64,000 nucleotides of DNA from Branchiostoma floridae (Eukaryota > Chordata > Leptocardii > Amphioxiformes > Branchiostomatidae), in the NCBI RefSeq assembly GCF_000003815.2, contig NC_049987.1, forward strand, positions 15,838,999 through 15,902,998, written 5' to 3'. Shown in pieces: positions 8,965 through 19,471 of the stretch. The translations under genes were made by a program, and so were the position numbers. Under the pieces are notes generated by a model. The model ran no database searches. It saw nothing but the letters and a program-made list of their open reading frames with translations, and was not told where the DNA came from. Positions within the stretch are counted from its first letter, which is position 1. Every line of letters begins with the position of its first letter.

Positions 8965-10287
8965 ACCTTTGCCAGAATGGCTAAGGTTATGTTTTGGGCT
9001 TGTGAGTCTGTGTGTGTGTCTGTGTGTGTGTCTGTTAACAGCATAACTCGAGAAGCCTTGGATGGATCCCGATGATATTTGGTAGGTGGGTAGGGGTCGG
9101 GAAAACGAAGGTCAAGTTCGATAATGGGCCCCCTAGCGGCTTGCTAAGGTACTGCAGTAGAACCTCAATTTTTTATATCTCGTGTTCTGGACATGCTGTG
9201 ATCATGATTTTTGAGTGGTAGATAGTCCTCGAGGCAGAGAGTAAGTGCTGTGAGTTTGGGCCCCCTAGCGGCTTTTTTGGAACTGCAGGCGCCGGTTTCC
9301 TTTCAAACTTTGGACGAGAATAACTCTACAACGTGTTGACGGATCGTCATGATTTTTGGTATGTAGATAGAATGAGTGATGACTTACATAATGGTATACT
9401 AATTATGCAAATCAACAGCTAATTTGCATAATTAATGAGGAAAATTCATAAATCCACTGCATTCCATGATAGGACTTTCAAACTTGTCACATATGTAGCT
9501 GGGAAGGAGAGAAATGTCGATAGATATCAATTATGCAAATGATGACCTCATTTGCATAATTAATGAGAAAATATGAACATGTTGACGGATCATCATGTTT
9601 TTTGGTATGTAGGTAGCGTAAGTGAAGACCTACATAATGAGATACCAATTATGCAAATCAACAGCTAATTTGCATAATTAATGATGGTATTTTATAAATT
9701 CACTACATTCCATGATAGGACTTTAAAACTTGTCACATATGTAGCTGAGAAAGAGAGAAATGTCAATACATATTTATCATGCAAATGATGATCTCATTTG
9801 CATAATTAATGAGAAAATATGAACGTGTTGACGGATCGTCATGATTTTTGGCATGTAGATAGCCCAAGTGAAGACTTATATAATGTGATACTTATTATGC
9901 AAAAAAACAGGTAATTTGCATAATTGATTAGGAAAAGTTAATAAATCCACTGCATTCCATTATAGTACTTTCATCAAAGTTGTCACATATGTAACTGAGA
10001 AAGAGGGAAGAGAGTAAGAGGTGTATTTAAAGACTTTGAAAGAGAATGAATCAAAGGATCATCATGATTTTTGGTATGCTGATAGCTTAAGTAATGCTTG
10101 ATACAATTTGATATCAATTAATTGTAACTTGGGATCTAATTTGCATAATGAATGCCGAACTTTTATAAACCAACTCCAAGCATATAATTATAAAGAAAAT
10201 GAAATGAGTAACGCATTTGTCTGCATACATCATTCTACATAACAAACCTGGTTTATTTGGCAAAGGTATGTGTTCGTGGAACTCTAG
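8965..10287 (+). mobile_element. Helentron-like element with 246-bp subrepeats, long copy
   Basis: The 5' end ACCTTTGCCAGAATGGC is followed by a GT microsatellite (9010-9035). The 3' part reads TTTGGCAAAGGTATG, then a small hairpin GTTCGTGGAAC and the end CTCTAG|T at 10287. The inverted motif pair (ACCTTTGCC at the 5' end, GGCAAAGGT set back about 20 bp from the 3' end) plus the 3' hairpin and CTAG|T end are the asymmetric ends described for Helentrons and their non-autonomous relatives. The body has landmarks GTTGACGGATC near 9332, 9578 and 9824, a 246-bp period. It encodes no protein. Confidence 0.6.
9325..10070. repeat. 246-bp tandem subrepeats carrying octamer pairs
   Basis: Three units plus a partial. 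Each unit carries paired inverted octamers of the form ATGCAAAT ... ATTTGCAT (about 9405-9435, 9532-9560, 9652-9680, 9780-9806), joined by short AT-rich spacers. ATGCAAAT is the canonical POU/Oct octamer. Confidence 0.8.
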
Positions 10288-10479
10288 TTGTTACTTCGTT
10301 TCTCTAAAATTTTGATCTTTTTGTTGGATATCAGGTATTGTTGTGTACGTTGATTGCAGGAATTTTGGTTGAAACTTAGGTCCAGGTGTTTCCGCAGTTG
10401 AATTGTAATGCTTATTGACGAACACGGTGTTCGGAAATTGTTTGACTTGTAAATGAGATGGACAGGTAACGTATTACGT

Positions 10480-11260
10480 TGGATGCATTTAGATGGGATG
10501 TGGCGAAAGGTTTGCTCGCAAGGTCGTACTGATTTTGTGTTACATTTTGGCGAATGGTGTGTTCGCAAAGTATGGAATTTGTTGTATTATTGTACATACT
10601 GGTGGCGTTACCCCGGAGTGGATGGATTGGGTGGCGAATGGTATGCTCGTAACCTTCGCAGCGATGCATGTGTAAATATACGAGAGGTATTTTATTAAAA
10701 TGTGGTTTTGACGCTGTAACAGGGTTAGCTATCGGGGTACTATGTGATACATTGAAGTGTTTTGGCGAATGGTTTGCTCGCAAGTTTAGCAGTGATTCCG
10801 TGTGATACGATTTGTTGATTGTATTGGTTAAACAAAACGTTTTGACACGCTCTATAAGTGCGAAGTATCGCGTTGCCCGCATTTCGTTGGAAGTGATTTG
10901 GTGAAGGGTTTGCTCGCTAGTTTTGCAGTGATGTTGTTGATACGATTTCGTGAGTGAATGACTAGAAAAACGTAAAATATGACTAGTTATGTAAGTGCTG
11001 AGTATCGTGGTAAACTTGATACATTGGAAGTGAGTGGGCGATTGGTTTGCTCGCAAGTTCCGCGATGTGGGCTATGAAAAGTGGCGAAAGGTATCTTTCT
11101 TAAGGTGGATATGAGTTTGCAAATGTTCTGATAACTAGTTTGTCGCACACCTCTTGATACAATTGAAGTGATTTGGCGAAGATTTATTTCCGTGCAAGTT
11201 ATGTGGTGATTTGTGATGTGATTTGGCGAAAGTGTACGCGGTACGGGTTAGCTATTACAT
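10480..11260 (+). repeat. Diverged 137-bp tandem array (TTTGGCGAATGGTTTGCTCGC)
   Basis: The TTTGGYGAANGGTTTGCTCGC-like landmark recurs at 10760, 10897 and 11034, with an approximate fourth at 11171: three equal steps of 137 bp. Less regular related copies start at about 10501, 10548 and 10630. It lies between the Pro/Ala ORF and the gag-like ORF and may be the internal untranslated or regulatory region of the same retroelement. Confidence 0.72.
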
Positions 11261-11440
11261 GTTTTGTGTTGAACTCACAGATGTTCGACTCGCGGATTGA
11301 CTTATGACTGGGAGATGTTAGTGTAATTGTGTGTGGTATTCATGTGCAATTGTTGGAATTATTGATGATTTGCAAGCCTGCTATTGTGTGACGTATTTAA
11401 GAATGCTAATCGTTAAGCTTCCCAGCTGTTTCTTGGGACA

Positions 11441-11755
11441 GTGGGTCAAAAATTGATTCGTGTGTTGAAACGGGAGATCTTAAGTAGAGTGCGTTATGTT
11501 CCCTCCCAGGTGGTAGATCAGTTGAAGCAGCAGCTGAGGGACATGGCGGAGGCTAAGCAGATGGAGAAAGTGGAGGAGGCGAAGTACCAGGCGCTGGAGC
11601 AGGCATGGATCCCGCACCCAATGTTTTCGGCGTCACGTTTGATCCCATCCCTGGCATACCTTGAGGAAAAGGCTCGGGCGGTGAATCACCCAGACCTACG
11701 GAAGTTCAGGGCTACACTGCGCGAATCCAGGGGTTATAAGTTTCACCAAATCTAG
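11441..11755 (+). pseudogene. Gag-like ORF, N-terminal part (broken)
   Basis: 104 codons: a basic N terminus (MGQKLIRVLKREILSRVRY), then a Lys/Glu/Gln-rich helical region (QLRDMAEAKQMEKVEEAKYQ), ending in a stop at 11753-11755. A plausible splice acceptor (TTTCTTGGGACAG) precedes it at about 11440. The protein continues in another frame from about 11749, so a frameshift or small intron separates it from the zinc-knuckle part. Composition and order (helical region, then CCHC knuckle, then RG tail) fit a retroelement gag. The family is not identified. Confidence 0.5.
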
Positions 11756-11760
11756 GGAGA

Positions 11761-12036
11761 ATGGTTTTGAGAGCGCTGGGTCCTAAGGAGGACGAGGAGG
11801 TCTCGAAAACATTTTCGTCTGCTTCCAATAAGTTTCAGCGGCAGTATTACTCAACCACCTCTTTCTCTAGGGCTCGAGCGTTTGATCAGTCACGTGGTGG
11901 GTGCTGGAAGTGTGACGAGTATGGGCATTTGCAAGCTGACTGCCCCCTGGGCAAAGGCGGGCCGGTCCGACATCAGTGGTCTGCGACTTCTGCGCGGGGT
12001 AGAGGTCGTGGCCGCGGTCGAGGCAACGCTTTTTGA
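11761..12036 (+). pseudogene. Gag-like ORF, CCHC zinc knuckle and RG-rich tail
   Basis: 91 codons. The zinc knuckle CWKCDEYGHLQADC fits C-x2-C-x4-H-x4-C exactly. It is followed by an arginine-glycine tail (ARGRGRGRGRGN). Such knuckles bind retroelement RNA in gag/nucleocapsid proteins. It is shifted one frame against the upstream half. No reverse transcriptase follows within 5 kb, so the element is incomplete. A cellular CCHC protein cannot be excluded. Confidence 0.6.
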
Positions 12037-12397
12037 AATTAAAACGCTTTTTGGCGTTTAATATTGAAGAACCGGCCCCGACTTTGCCCAGGAGGTGACT
12101 GTGTTTTTTTGCATGTGATTATTAGGATTTTTGTAATAGGCTGTAAGATACTAGCACTAAGAACAGAGTTGTGCGGATGTTATCTTTGCTTTACGTTGTT
12201 TGTTACTTGCTCTGAATTCCACACTGTTCCAGACACTGTCATGTTGTATAAGGAAGAAAAGAATTAGTAAATCATGTCGCACGTATGGACTAGTTCAGAG
12301 AGTTGGTAACGTGCAAAATTTTGATCCGAAGTCTTGTTGTTTTCTTCATTATGTTTAGGTAATGTTTGAAATTGTTATTTTACTACTCTCAGCGGTT
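12037..12397. other. No gene seen
   Basis: AT-rich tail downstream of the zinc-knuckle ORF. An AAACGCTTTTTGGCGTTT inverted motif at about 12043-12060 could fold as a hairpin. Confidence 0.45.
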
Positions 12398-13880
12398 AAG
12401 TCATGTTCAGGGACCCCCAGCATAGTGGGTGTTGGCTCCCCTAGCAACACATAGCAACCAACTTTGACCCCAATTTTCACAGATTTTCCCTGTTGTTCAA
12501 TAATTGCCCCCTCTCCGCCTACTGTGAAAACTTTTCAGGTGGGGTGCTGCTGGGCCAGGTGAGAAGGTACCTGGCCCCCGGTGTAGTGTGAATGGTCATC
12601 ATACAGGGCTGTCTGGGAATCCAAGCTAGGATGTGTATTGAAAGAAATTGAACAAGAAAGGCCACATTTTCAAAGAAAATGCAGGGTGTTTCTGAAGGGA
12701 AAAGAAAATTCGTCACAGAAGAAAAAAAACATTGTCAAACGTTTGATGCCCTGTTCGCAGATGAAAGCGTTGTATGTATAAGATATAACGTTATGCTTAG
12801 AAAAGATAGAAAACTTTCGATGTGGATCTATATAACCTCCTTGCTTGTACCAGCATTACAGGATAGCGATTTTAAACAAAATAATCTGTTTAGCCTACAT
12901 CACAGCACTTTTTTCTGGCTGGCGACGGAAGAAACAGAATAACACAGGCCAGTAAAAACATTAATGCTAAGTATCTTTTCCTTCAGAAACATAACGATGT
13001 GTTCAAATTCAAAAACATTTACTGTGTCTACAAACTTCTAGTGCTTTTAGTTTGTAAGTTGGGTAACGTCAGATCCACATTTTGACAATTCACACAGCAT
13101 AGTTATAATAACTTCAAATTACTTCAAACATTATTGTACCAAACAGTTGGGAGACATCTGAGTTTTCCTTGAGTTAAAAACCCATGGGAAGTTGCTCGCT
13201 TGCGCAAGATAGTCGTCTTTGATAGAACAAGCGATTCAAGACAAGACAAAAAGATTTTCAGTGATTTCTTCGATGGACTTGCAGAGAAAAAATACCTTAG
13301 AAATTTCAGACGAATTGCCCACCAACCCCGTTGTTTCCTTTGTTAGAATTGTGGATACACATGTACATTTTGCTTAATTTTATGATCACCAAATGCATTG
13401 CTGTCATTTATTTGTATAGTTTCCTATATTGCATAGGCCTGGCCATAATTTTTTTGAAAACTAGTGTTTTACAACTGTAATTGAAAACTTGTAATAGGGT
13501 AAAGAGAATTATTTACACCACCTATGCTTGAAAACATGTTTAGCATTGTTTTTAAAAGCAACCCAAGCTGCGTCTGGAGCCAGGTAAACAAGCCGTGAAC
13601 TACCCATTGTTCTTGCCAGGTGCTTTCCTACTGTGAGGGTGCTATGTCAACAAGTTAATTGGCCATATTGTTCACCAATCACAACAAGAAGGTCAGATTT
13701 CACATCTACAGATGCCAAAAGTTAAAATTTTGTAGTACTTTTTTTATAAAGTTGTGCACGCTGAAACAACATTTTTCTAACTTACAAAACATATGGGTGG
13801 AAAGGAGACAAGTTGCACAACAATCTCCTGTTGAGACCATTTTCTTAGAGGGTTCCAGTGCTAAGCTATGATTTCATGAA
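12398..13880 (+). repeat. Arm A of a diverged inverted duplication (partner 59250-60905)
   Basis: 12398-12650 matches the reverse complement of about 60690-60905, with shared phrases CTAGCAACACATAGCAACCA, GACCCCCAGCA and GGCCAGGTGAGA. 13560-13880 matches the reverse complement of about 59250-59560, with shared ACCCATTGTTC, GGCCATATTGT and GCCAAAAGTT. Order and spacing of the two blocks agree at both sites. It could be one repeat family about 1.5 kb long or a segmental duplication. No protein is recognised. Confidence 0.6.
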
Positions 13881-16200
13881 TATTTCCAAGGGTCTGTTTT
13901 TGTCAAAATTTTGTAAATATCATTAGATATCTTTCTTCTAATTACAGTTATAGATATGGTCTCAACAGGATGTTTTAGATTGGTCTTAGCTGCATACGTA
14001 CATAGCAAATTTGTACTGAAAAAATATTTCTGTGCGATGCACAAGGTGTTTGATGGTACCAACATTGTCAAGTGCTTATTATATAAATATTGAGATATGC
14101 ATAAGGTATATGTGAAATGAATGTAGTCAGATTGCATCTAATCAATATTTAGCTTCAAAACATGTCAGCAATTCCAGACAAAAACATCAAGTAACCGTTG
14201 TACAACGCATGAAAGTAAGGGCATCAGTTAATTAGGCTGAAAGGCCGAAACATGACTTAGGGTTACTGAGTATTTTTGCGATGTTTTTGTATCATATTGT
14301 TTATTTTTAGTACTCTATGCGTTATTTTTCGTCGGGTGCATTTTATGTTTCGGGTGCAAAATTCCATAGATTGCCTTGCATGGCGAACCAACAAAGTTGT
14401 GGGAGGGGGGGAAAGGTCCGTACTTTTGGGGGATCGTTAAGAAACTTCCGAAGCCAAAATCGTTTGCTACATGGCGGCACAAGCGGGGACAGAAGTTCGT
14501 ATCAATTTGTTTATGTAACGTTAACGTTGTGCATCTAAGTTCCCAATCTTATTGAGTCCATGTTTGTGCATTTTCAGATCGCAAATTGCCGGGGAAGAAA
14601 AGACCACTAAATCGACGTCATATAGGATACAGCTTTGAAGAAAAGGCAGCGTAGATTTGAATAAAGATTTTACGCAACTAAAGCAAGAGTATTAATCATC
14701 GTGTTCTGTTTTTAGTAAACTATAACGTTACTACTAAGTGCAATAAGTATATCTTGTGAATCTCCGAGTTTCTCCAATTTCTAGTCGGTATTCTGACATG
14801 ATGGTAGCGATGAATAAAGACCCCTCCTCCTCACAGTTTATTTATTTCCGCTACGCATGCCAGTTGTTACAGCATGCGCAAAGTACGAACGGGTCTTGAA
14901 GGTTAGAATTTTTTTTAAAGATGTTCTTAAAATACATCTTATCCTTTAAGTTAAAAAATGAATTTTTAGATACAGGGTGTTAGTTTTAAATGATATGTCA
15001 CTGTCGAATATTGCGCCAGTAAAGACAGCTATATACCACACGTCTTGTCTTGTTTACACGTATACCCCCAAATAACCCCGCAAGGGGCAACGTAGAAAGT
15101 TTTACGGCTATTGCAAGTTCTGCGCTGTTTCCACGACATTCAGCTGTCTCCAATTCTTCAAGAACTTATTCAAAATATCACTCAAACCCAAGGTCTGAAC
15201 CAAGTCATCGCCTGTCACACCATTATAGTGAATTTGTGTTACAATAGAAGGACGCCTGTGGCAGCCTTGAATCTATGCAAAACAGGGGTAATTCATATGT
15301 CCTTGGTTTGATAAACGGTGTCTTGATTCCAAGCCAAGATCGGAACAACAAAGAATTTCAGACTACATTGGAACCTACGATACATTAGATAAAAGGCGTA
15401 TACTATACAGCTACATCTGTTTTATTTGCGGCCTGGGCTCTGTGGCTTCTTTAAGTTAGTAGAATTCTTAGCACACTATAGTATTATAGTATTCTTCAAG
15501 TCTCATTTGTAACCTTTGTGACGCAGCTACCGAGAAATTATTTCCATGAGCACTAGTATAGAGAAAGAAATCCAGGTAAGTACCACCTGTTGTTATTTCA
15601 CTTTCTGACAGAGGCCATGATAAAAAGTCAAAATTGACTTTTAAATGGTATCCCCTGTCGTTTAGATTACCAGTCCCTGCATAAAATATTCTATAAGCTT
15701 TTAGAAGAATTTTTACGACGCAGCGGAATGACGTAACTATTTGAGCACAGTGGCGCTCTTTAGTGAGATATCCACTTGTACGGAAAGAAATACATCTGTC
15801 CTAATGATTCTTTAACTAAAAATTTTACCTTTTTTCTCAGTTGACCGCAGACTGACGGCACTCCACTAGAGGTATGGGACGAGTCTTATCAGTCAAACTA
15901 ACCACCAACGTCATATAACGTCCTTGGTAAGAGAGACACACCTATTGTATTAATAATTCAAACATTAATCTATGCGAAGGTCGACTACTTACTTTCAGAT
16001 GCAACAACTACACAATGGGAAGCCGCGAGGCACTTTGTGTGTACCCAGGGAGCATACACAGGACTTGTTGTGTCACGACGTTATGTTAATTGATGTTTTT
16101 CATTGGATAGATGAGGACCATGTTGCACCTCACTCAAGTTAGCAACTTATTTTAACAGAGTATGTACAGACAGAAAGTAAAGGTATTCTTTTACCCAGCA
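13881..16200. other. No confident gene; unassigned small ORFs
   Basis: About 2.3 kb of AT-rich sequence. A 66-codon frame at 15111-15311 (MQVLRCFHDIQLSPILQELI...) has protein-like helical composition but no recognised family and no clear splice sites. A short reading MSTSIEKEIQ followed by a strong donor CAG|GTAAGT at about 15570 could be a 5' exon, but the next acceptor (about 15840, TTTCTCAG) runs into a stop after four codons. Confidence 0.4.
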
Positions 16201-16201
16201 A

Positions 16202-16355
16202 CCCCCCCCCCCCCCCCCTAAGTCAGGTACCCATTTTTACACCACACATGGGTGGAATGAGGAAGTGCGCCTTTTCCCATGGGTACAACGTCAGGGGCAT
16301 GGCGAGTAGCGAACCCTGCACCTCTAGATTCCGAGTTTCGCCACACACGACGCTA
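16202..16355 (-). mobile_element. tRNA-related SINE
   Basis: On the minus strand it reads TGTGTGGCGAAACTCGGAAT (A-box-like), then GGTGCAGGGTTCGCTACTC (B-box-like), then a body with GCACTTCCTCATTCCACCC and ATGGGTACCTGACTTAGGGG. It ends in the long G tract seen as poly(C) at 16202-16218. A/B-box order and spacing fit a Pol III SINE head. The subfamily is not named. Confidence 0.6.
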
Positions 16356-17383
16356 CAATCAATTGTTGATATAAATTTTCATACAGCTAGTATATTGATT
16401 TTACAGCCTTTCAAGGGTCTGATATAATGTTATTTTAGATCTACCGCAAAAATTGAATGATGAAACTTATTAAATACAACGAACATGACTTGTAGATTTA
16501 TTTGATGATGATTCAAATATTAAAACTTAACATCTACACAGCCGTGCAGTCAACTGTTGGATGTCCATCGCTCTGCGATGAAGACTTCAATGGCATTAAC
16601 AAGTAGGTGACTAAACGGTGCGGTAGAAAATACAATACAATAGCTGGTATCATACCAAATTCAGTTTACGGTAGTGTGGTTCGAACACTCTAGCAATAAC
16701 ATACTAGGGGACCATACTAGGGGACGAGAACGGGTAGTTTGGAAATTAACCTGGCATCATGGCTTGTGACTTCTTTGCGAAGCAAAGTGTATAGTCATTG
16801 TGATTACATACATTTGCAAAGTATGGAAACATTTTGTTTCTCTGCTTCTGAAAGGTTTTCTTTCGTGAGCCACAAAAGGCTCAGAACAGGCTGCTCTGCC
16901 TACCATGGCGCATGTGAGGGTTTGATATTCAATACTATCTGATGGGTATGTATTTGTTGTCAATATGTATTTTTTCAGGAATATTACTGGTATTAATTGT
17001 CCTTGATTATTTTTATTTTTGTGTTATAAACACTTTCAACATATTGGACTGACATATGGCTTCCATATTCCTCTTAGTGTAAAGTGGGACTTTTGGCTTT
17101 CTCTGATTTGTTTGCACATTGTACAAAGTGACTGTTAGACTTTGAATGTATTGCACACTTACGTCTTAATTCTAGCATTACATATACCACTGATCTAATA
17201 TGAAGATTTCATTAATTGACAAAATTGTTTACGTGCTCTGTGTATAGTCGATAACGGATCATGTTTAAACCAGATTCGACTTTCTTCTTATGAATAAATC
17301 ACTGACACTTTTATCATATAAACGGTAAATATGGTGTGACATTTTGAACAGTTTTTGTTTGGGATTGTTTGTTGTATCTGTCA
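16356..17383. other. No gene seen
   Basis: AT-rich, no convincing coding exon, no recognisable repeat structure. Confidence 0.5.
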
Positions 17384-17566
17384 ATGTGCCCGGCGCTCGT
17401 CCGCGGGTTTCTGTGCCGTTTGTGCTTAGTGTTTGCTGCCTTGTTTTTGGGCTGTGCAAACGCTGAGGAGCGTCGATCGGACGGCCTCGTGGGTCAGGTT
17501 GGTACCGGTGTTTCACAAGAAAAACGGTCCGCATGCACAGCTGTTTGTTTGAGCGTGAAACACTAA
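17384..17566 (+). CDS. Small ORF with a signal-peptide-like start, unassigned
   Basis: From the ATG at 17384 the reading is MCPALVRGFLCRLCLVFAAL, then FLGCANA|EERRSDG, a textbook n-region, hydrophobic core and AxA cleavage site. It runs on to a stop at 17564-17566. A weak donor (CAG|GTTGGT at about 17498) could end an exon in phase 0, which would not match the phase-1 kringle exon downstream. It sits in a transposon-rich zone, so chance resemblance is quite possible. Confidence 0.25.
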   Translation: MCPALVRGFLCRLCLVFAALFLGCANAEERRSDGLVGQVGTGVSQEKRSACTAVCLSVKH

Positions 17567-18040
17567 CTTGAGGGGTGTTGTGTGAGACATCAGGGTGTAA
17601 TTGGATGCGTTACGGTAGCAAATCGACCGGCTGCAGGGACCGTCAGTGGACGGCATTACAGAAGAGATTATAGCTAGAAGCAAGGCCGTTAGCTGCTTTC
17701 GATCACCGCCGAACAGTAGCGCTGCTGGAGACGTTGGCGAACCAAGCACGTATTCAGGGTCACGCCATGGCGGAAGAGTATGAGATCATATTACAACGAG
17801 TGTGTCCCGTGGCCAGGTCGTAGCTCCCCCTAGAACAAAAGCCTGGCAGTGTGTTATATGGCTTTAAACGCCATGTCCCAGGTATCGACCGGGAAGATCA
17901 AGAGGAGACCACCTCGTATGTTCAGGCTAAGAGGTCTAATAGGCGTGAGCCATATCGTAATCAGAGTTCAAGGACGGCCAGCGTAAAGATGTGGGCCTAG
18001 GGTTGTATCAACCCAGAGAAAAAGGTTTAATAGTGCATTC
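17567..18040. other. Degenerate, possibly retroelement-derived sequence
   Basis: GC-richer than its flanks with several short broken frames. Gag-like remnants are suspected but no motif such as a zinc knuckle was found. Confidence 0.3.
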
Positions 18041-18204
18041 TGTGTCATGTATTTACATCCAACCACCCTTGTCTTAATACATGGCATTTAAAGCAAGGGT
18101 ACGCTGATTCTTCTCCACTTCCGCCACCAGTGTCTTCCCTTCCACTACCTGAAACTTCATCATTTCTCAATGAGAGAAGTTCATGAATCACCCTACATTT
18201 CAGA

Positions 18205-18535
18205 TTTGACACGACGATACACGTGAAGAATCCATTGCAGATGAGACTGTGGAGGGGTTGGAATTAGACGAACAGCCAGTACCTCACATCTACAAGGTGA
18301 TTGAAGATGCTACAAAGAGAAAAGGAAAGCCGCTATTAAATGACGACATGGTGTGCACCTTCAATGTAGGGCGTCGGCTGCCAAGCTCTTTATACTTGCA
18401 GTGCACCGTTAGACAACCCATGTAAAGCAGCTGTAAGGCAGTATGATGACATCTTTGAACCAGCACCTCAGACACATAACCATGGCCCAAATGTAGGTGC
18501 AGCGAAAGCAGCCAAAGTTGAGAAATGTCTTAGTT
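18205..18535 (+). pseudogene. MULE transposon: FLYWCH zinc-finger part (decayed)
   Basis: Reads YKVIEDATKRKGKPLL, then CTFNVGRR and YLQCTVRQP, then after one frameshift PCKAAVRQYDD and HNHGPNVGAAKAAK. This is the FLYWCH-type zinc finger order (aromatic, C-x-C-type pair, HNH) found at the N terminus of animal Mutator-like transposases. A stop/frameshift at about 18422 breaks it. The DDE part resumes at about 19190. Confidence 0.68.
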
Positions 18536-18619
18536 GAACCAAGCCTGTATAAGCAAATTGTTCCCACATGTACACGTCATGAGGACAAAGTTTAGTTGAA
18601 GTTATGTTGATCAGGATAG

Positions 18620-19165
18620 CTCGCAAAAACTGTTCATGTGTTGATACTATCATGCGGAGATGCCAATGGTAACCCAGGTCCAATAGACTTGCAGCTGCTA
18701 TGTAAGGGTCTCAATATTGGGCGTTTAAACTTAGTTGAAAGAATAACACTCACGAGATACAAGAACTCTAAGAGAATAATAAGTTGCATATACTTGCCTT
18801 GTCAGACACACATTTGGACTCAACCACTTCCAACAGTGACTTATGTGTAGGGGGTTGGACTGTTATTCGAAAGGATCGTAACAGACATGGAGGAGGTGTG
18901 GCAATAATATTCTACAACAGTCTGCCTTGGAAACAGAGACCGGGTTTGGAAGAGGGTGATGTGGAGTTGCTATGGGTAGAAGTGACTTTACCACCGACAA
19001 AACCCACACTGATCTGCTGTACTTACCGACCTCCGGGATCATCAATATAAAGTATAAACGACGTCATATTTCCGTTTGACAGAGCAACAGACTCAAACAA
19101 TGAGGTCTTTATTCTAGGAGACTTTAACATCAACTGGTCCAACCCACTGTGTCCCCAGAGAGTTT
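18620..19165 (+). pseudogene. CR1/L2-like non-LTR element: degenerate 2A-like motif plus endonuclease
   Basis: Starts LILSCGDANGNPGP at about 18638-18680, resembling the DxExNPGP 2A-like motif that some CR1/L2-type retrotransposons carry at the ORF N terminus (here the glutamate position is changed). It continues KGLNIGRLN, then in another frame LALSDTHLDS, RHGGGVAI and GDFNINW, the landmarks of an APE-type endonuclease. It has at least one frameshift and one stop (19048-19050) and no reverse transcriptase. It lies between the two halves of the MULE transposase. Confidence 0.65.
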
Positions 19166-19189
19166 ACGTAAGACATGACCCCCACACAC

Positions 19190-19471
19190 CCTGCATTGTT
19201 AAAAGAGGACGCCCAACTATGGGACAGCATGCACCTTACTTTTGCTACAGACTTATAGCTTAAACATTTTGCAGATGCCAAACAATTGTACATGGATGGG
19301 ACATTCAAGTTGTGCTCCGACCCGTTTAAGCAGCTCTTTAGAATCAATGCATTTTTCCGAGAAGGAAAATATGCCAAACAAGTCCCACTTGTATCTGTCC
19401 TAATGTCTACAAGGAAGAAAGCTGACTACAAGAAAGTAACACAAAAATCCCAGACATCTGGAAAGTCCTGA
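19190..19471 (+). pseudogene. MULE transposon: DDE-domain fragment
   Basis: Reads LKEDAQLWDSMHLTFATDL, an in-frame stop at about 19258, then AKQLYMDGTFKLC, QLFRINAFFREG and QVPLVSVLMSTRKKADYKKV. The YMDGTFK...P..QLF.I.AF...QVPLVxVLMS pattern is that of MULE transposases, with the first catalytic D in MDGTF. No downstream catalytic residues are recognisable, so the gene is dead. Confidence 0.72.

Noticed and set aside
9325..11260. CRISPR-like arrays
   Set aside because: Tandem units are contiguous with diverged copies, not constant repeats with unique spacers, and the DNA is animal.
15541..15930. Two-exon mini gene MSTSIEKEIQ + acceptor at about 15840
   Set aside because: The joined frame stops after four more codons; no other support.
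16202..16218. Poly(C) tract as a stand-alone feature
   Set aside because: It is the 3' G tract of the minus-strand SINE.
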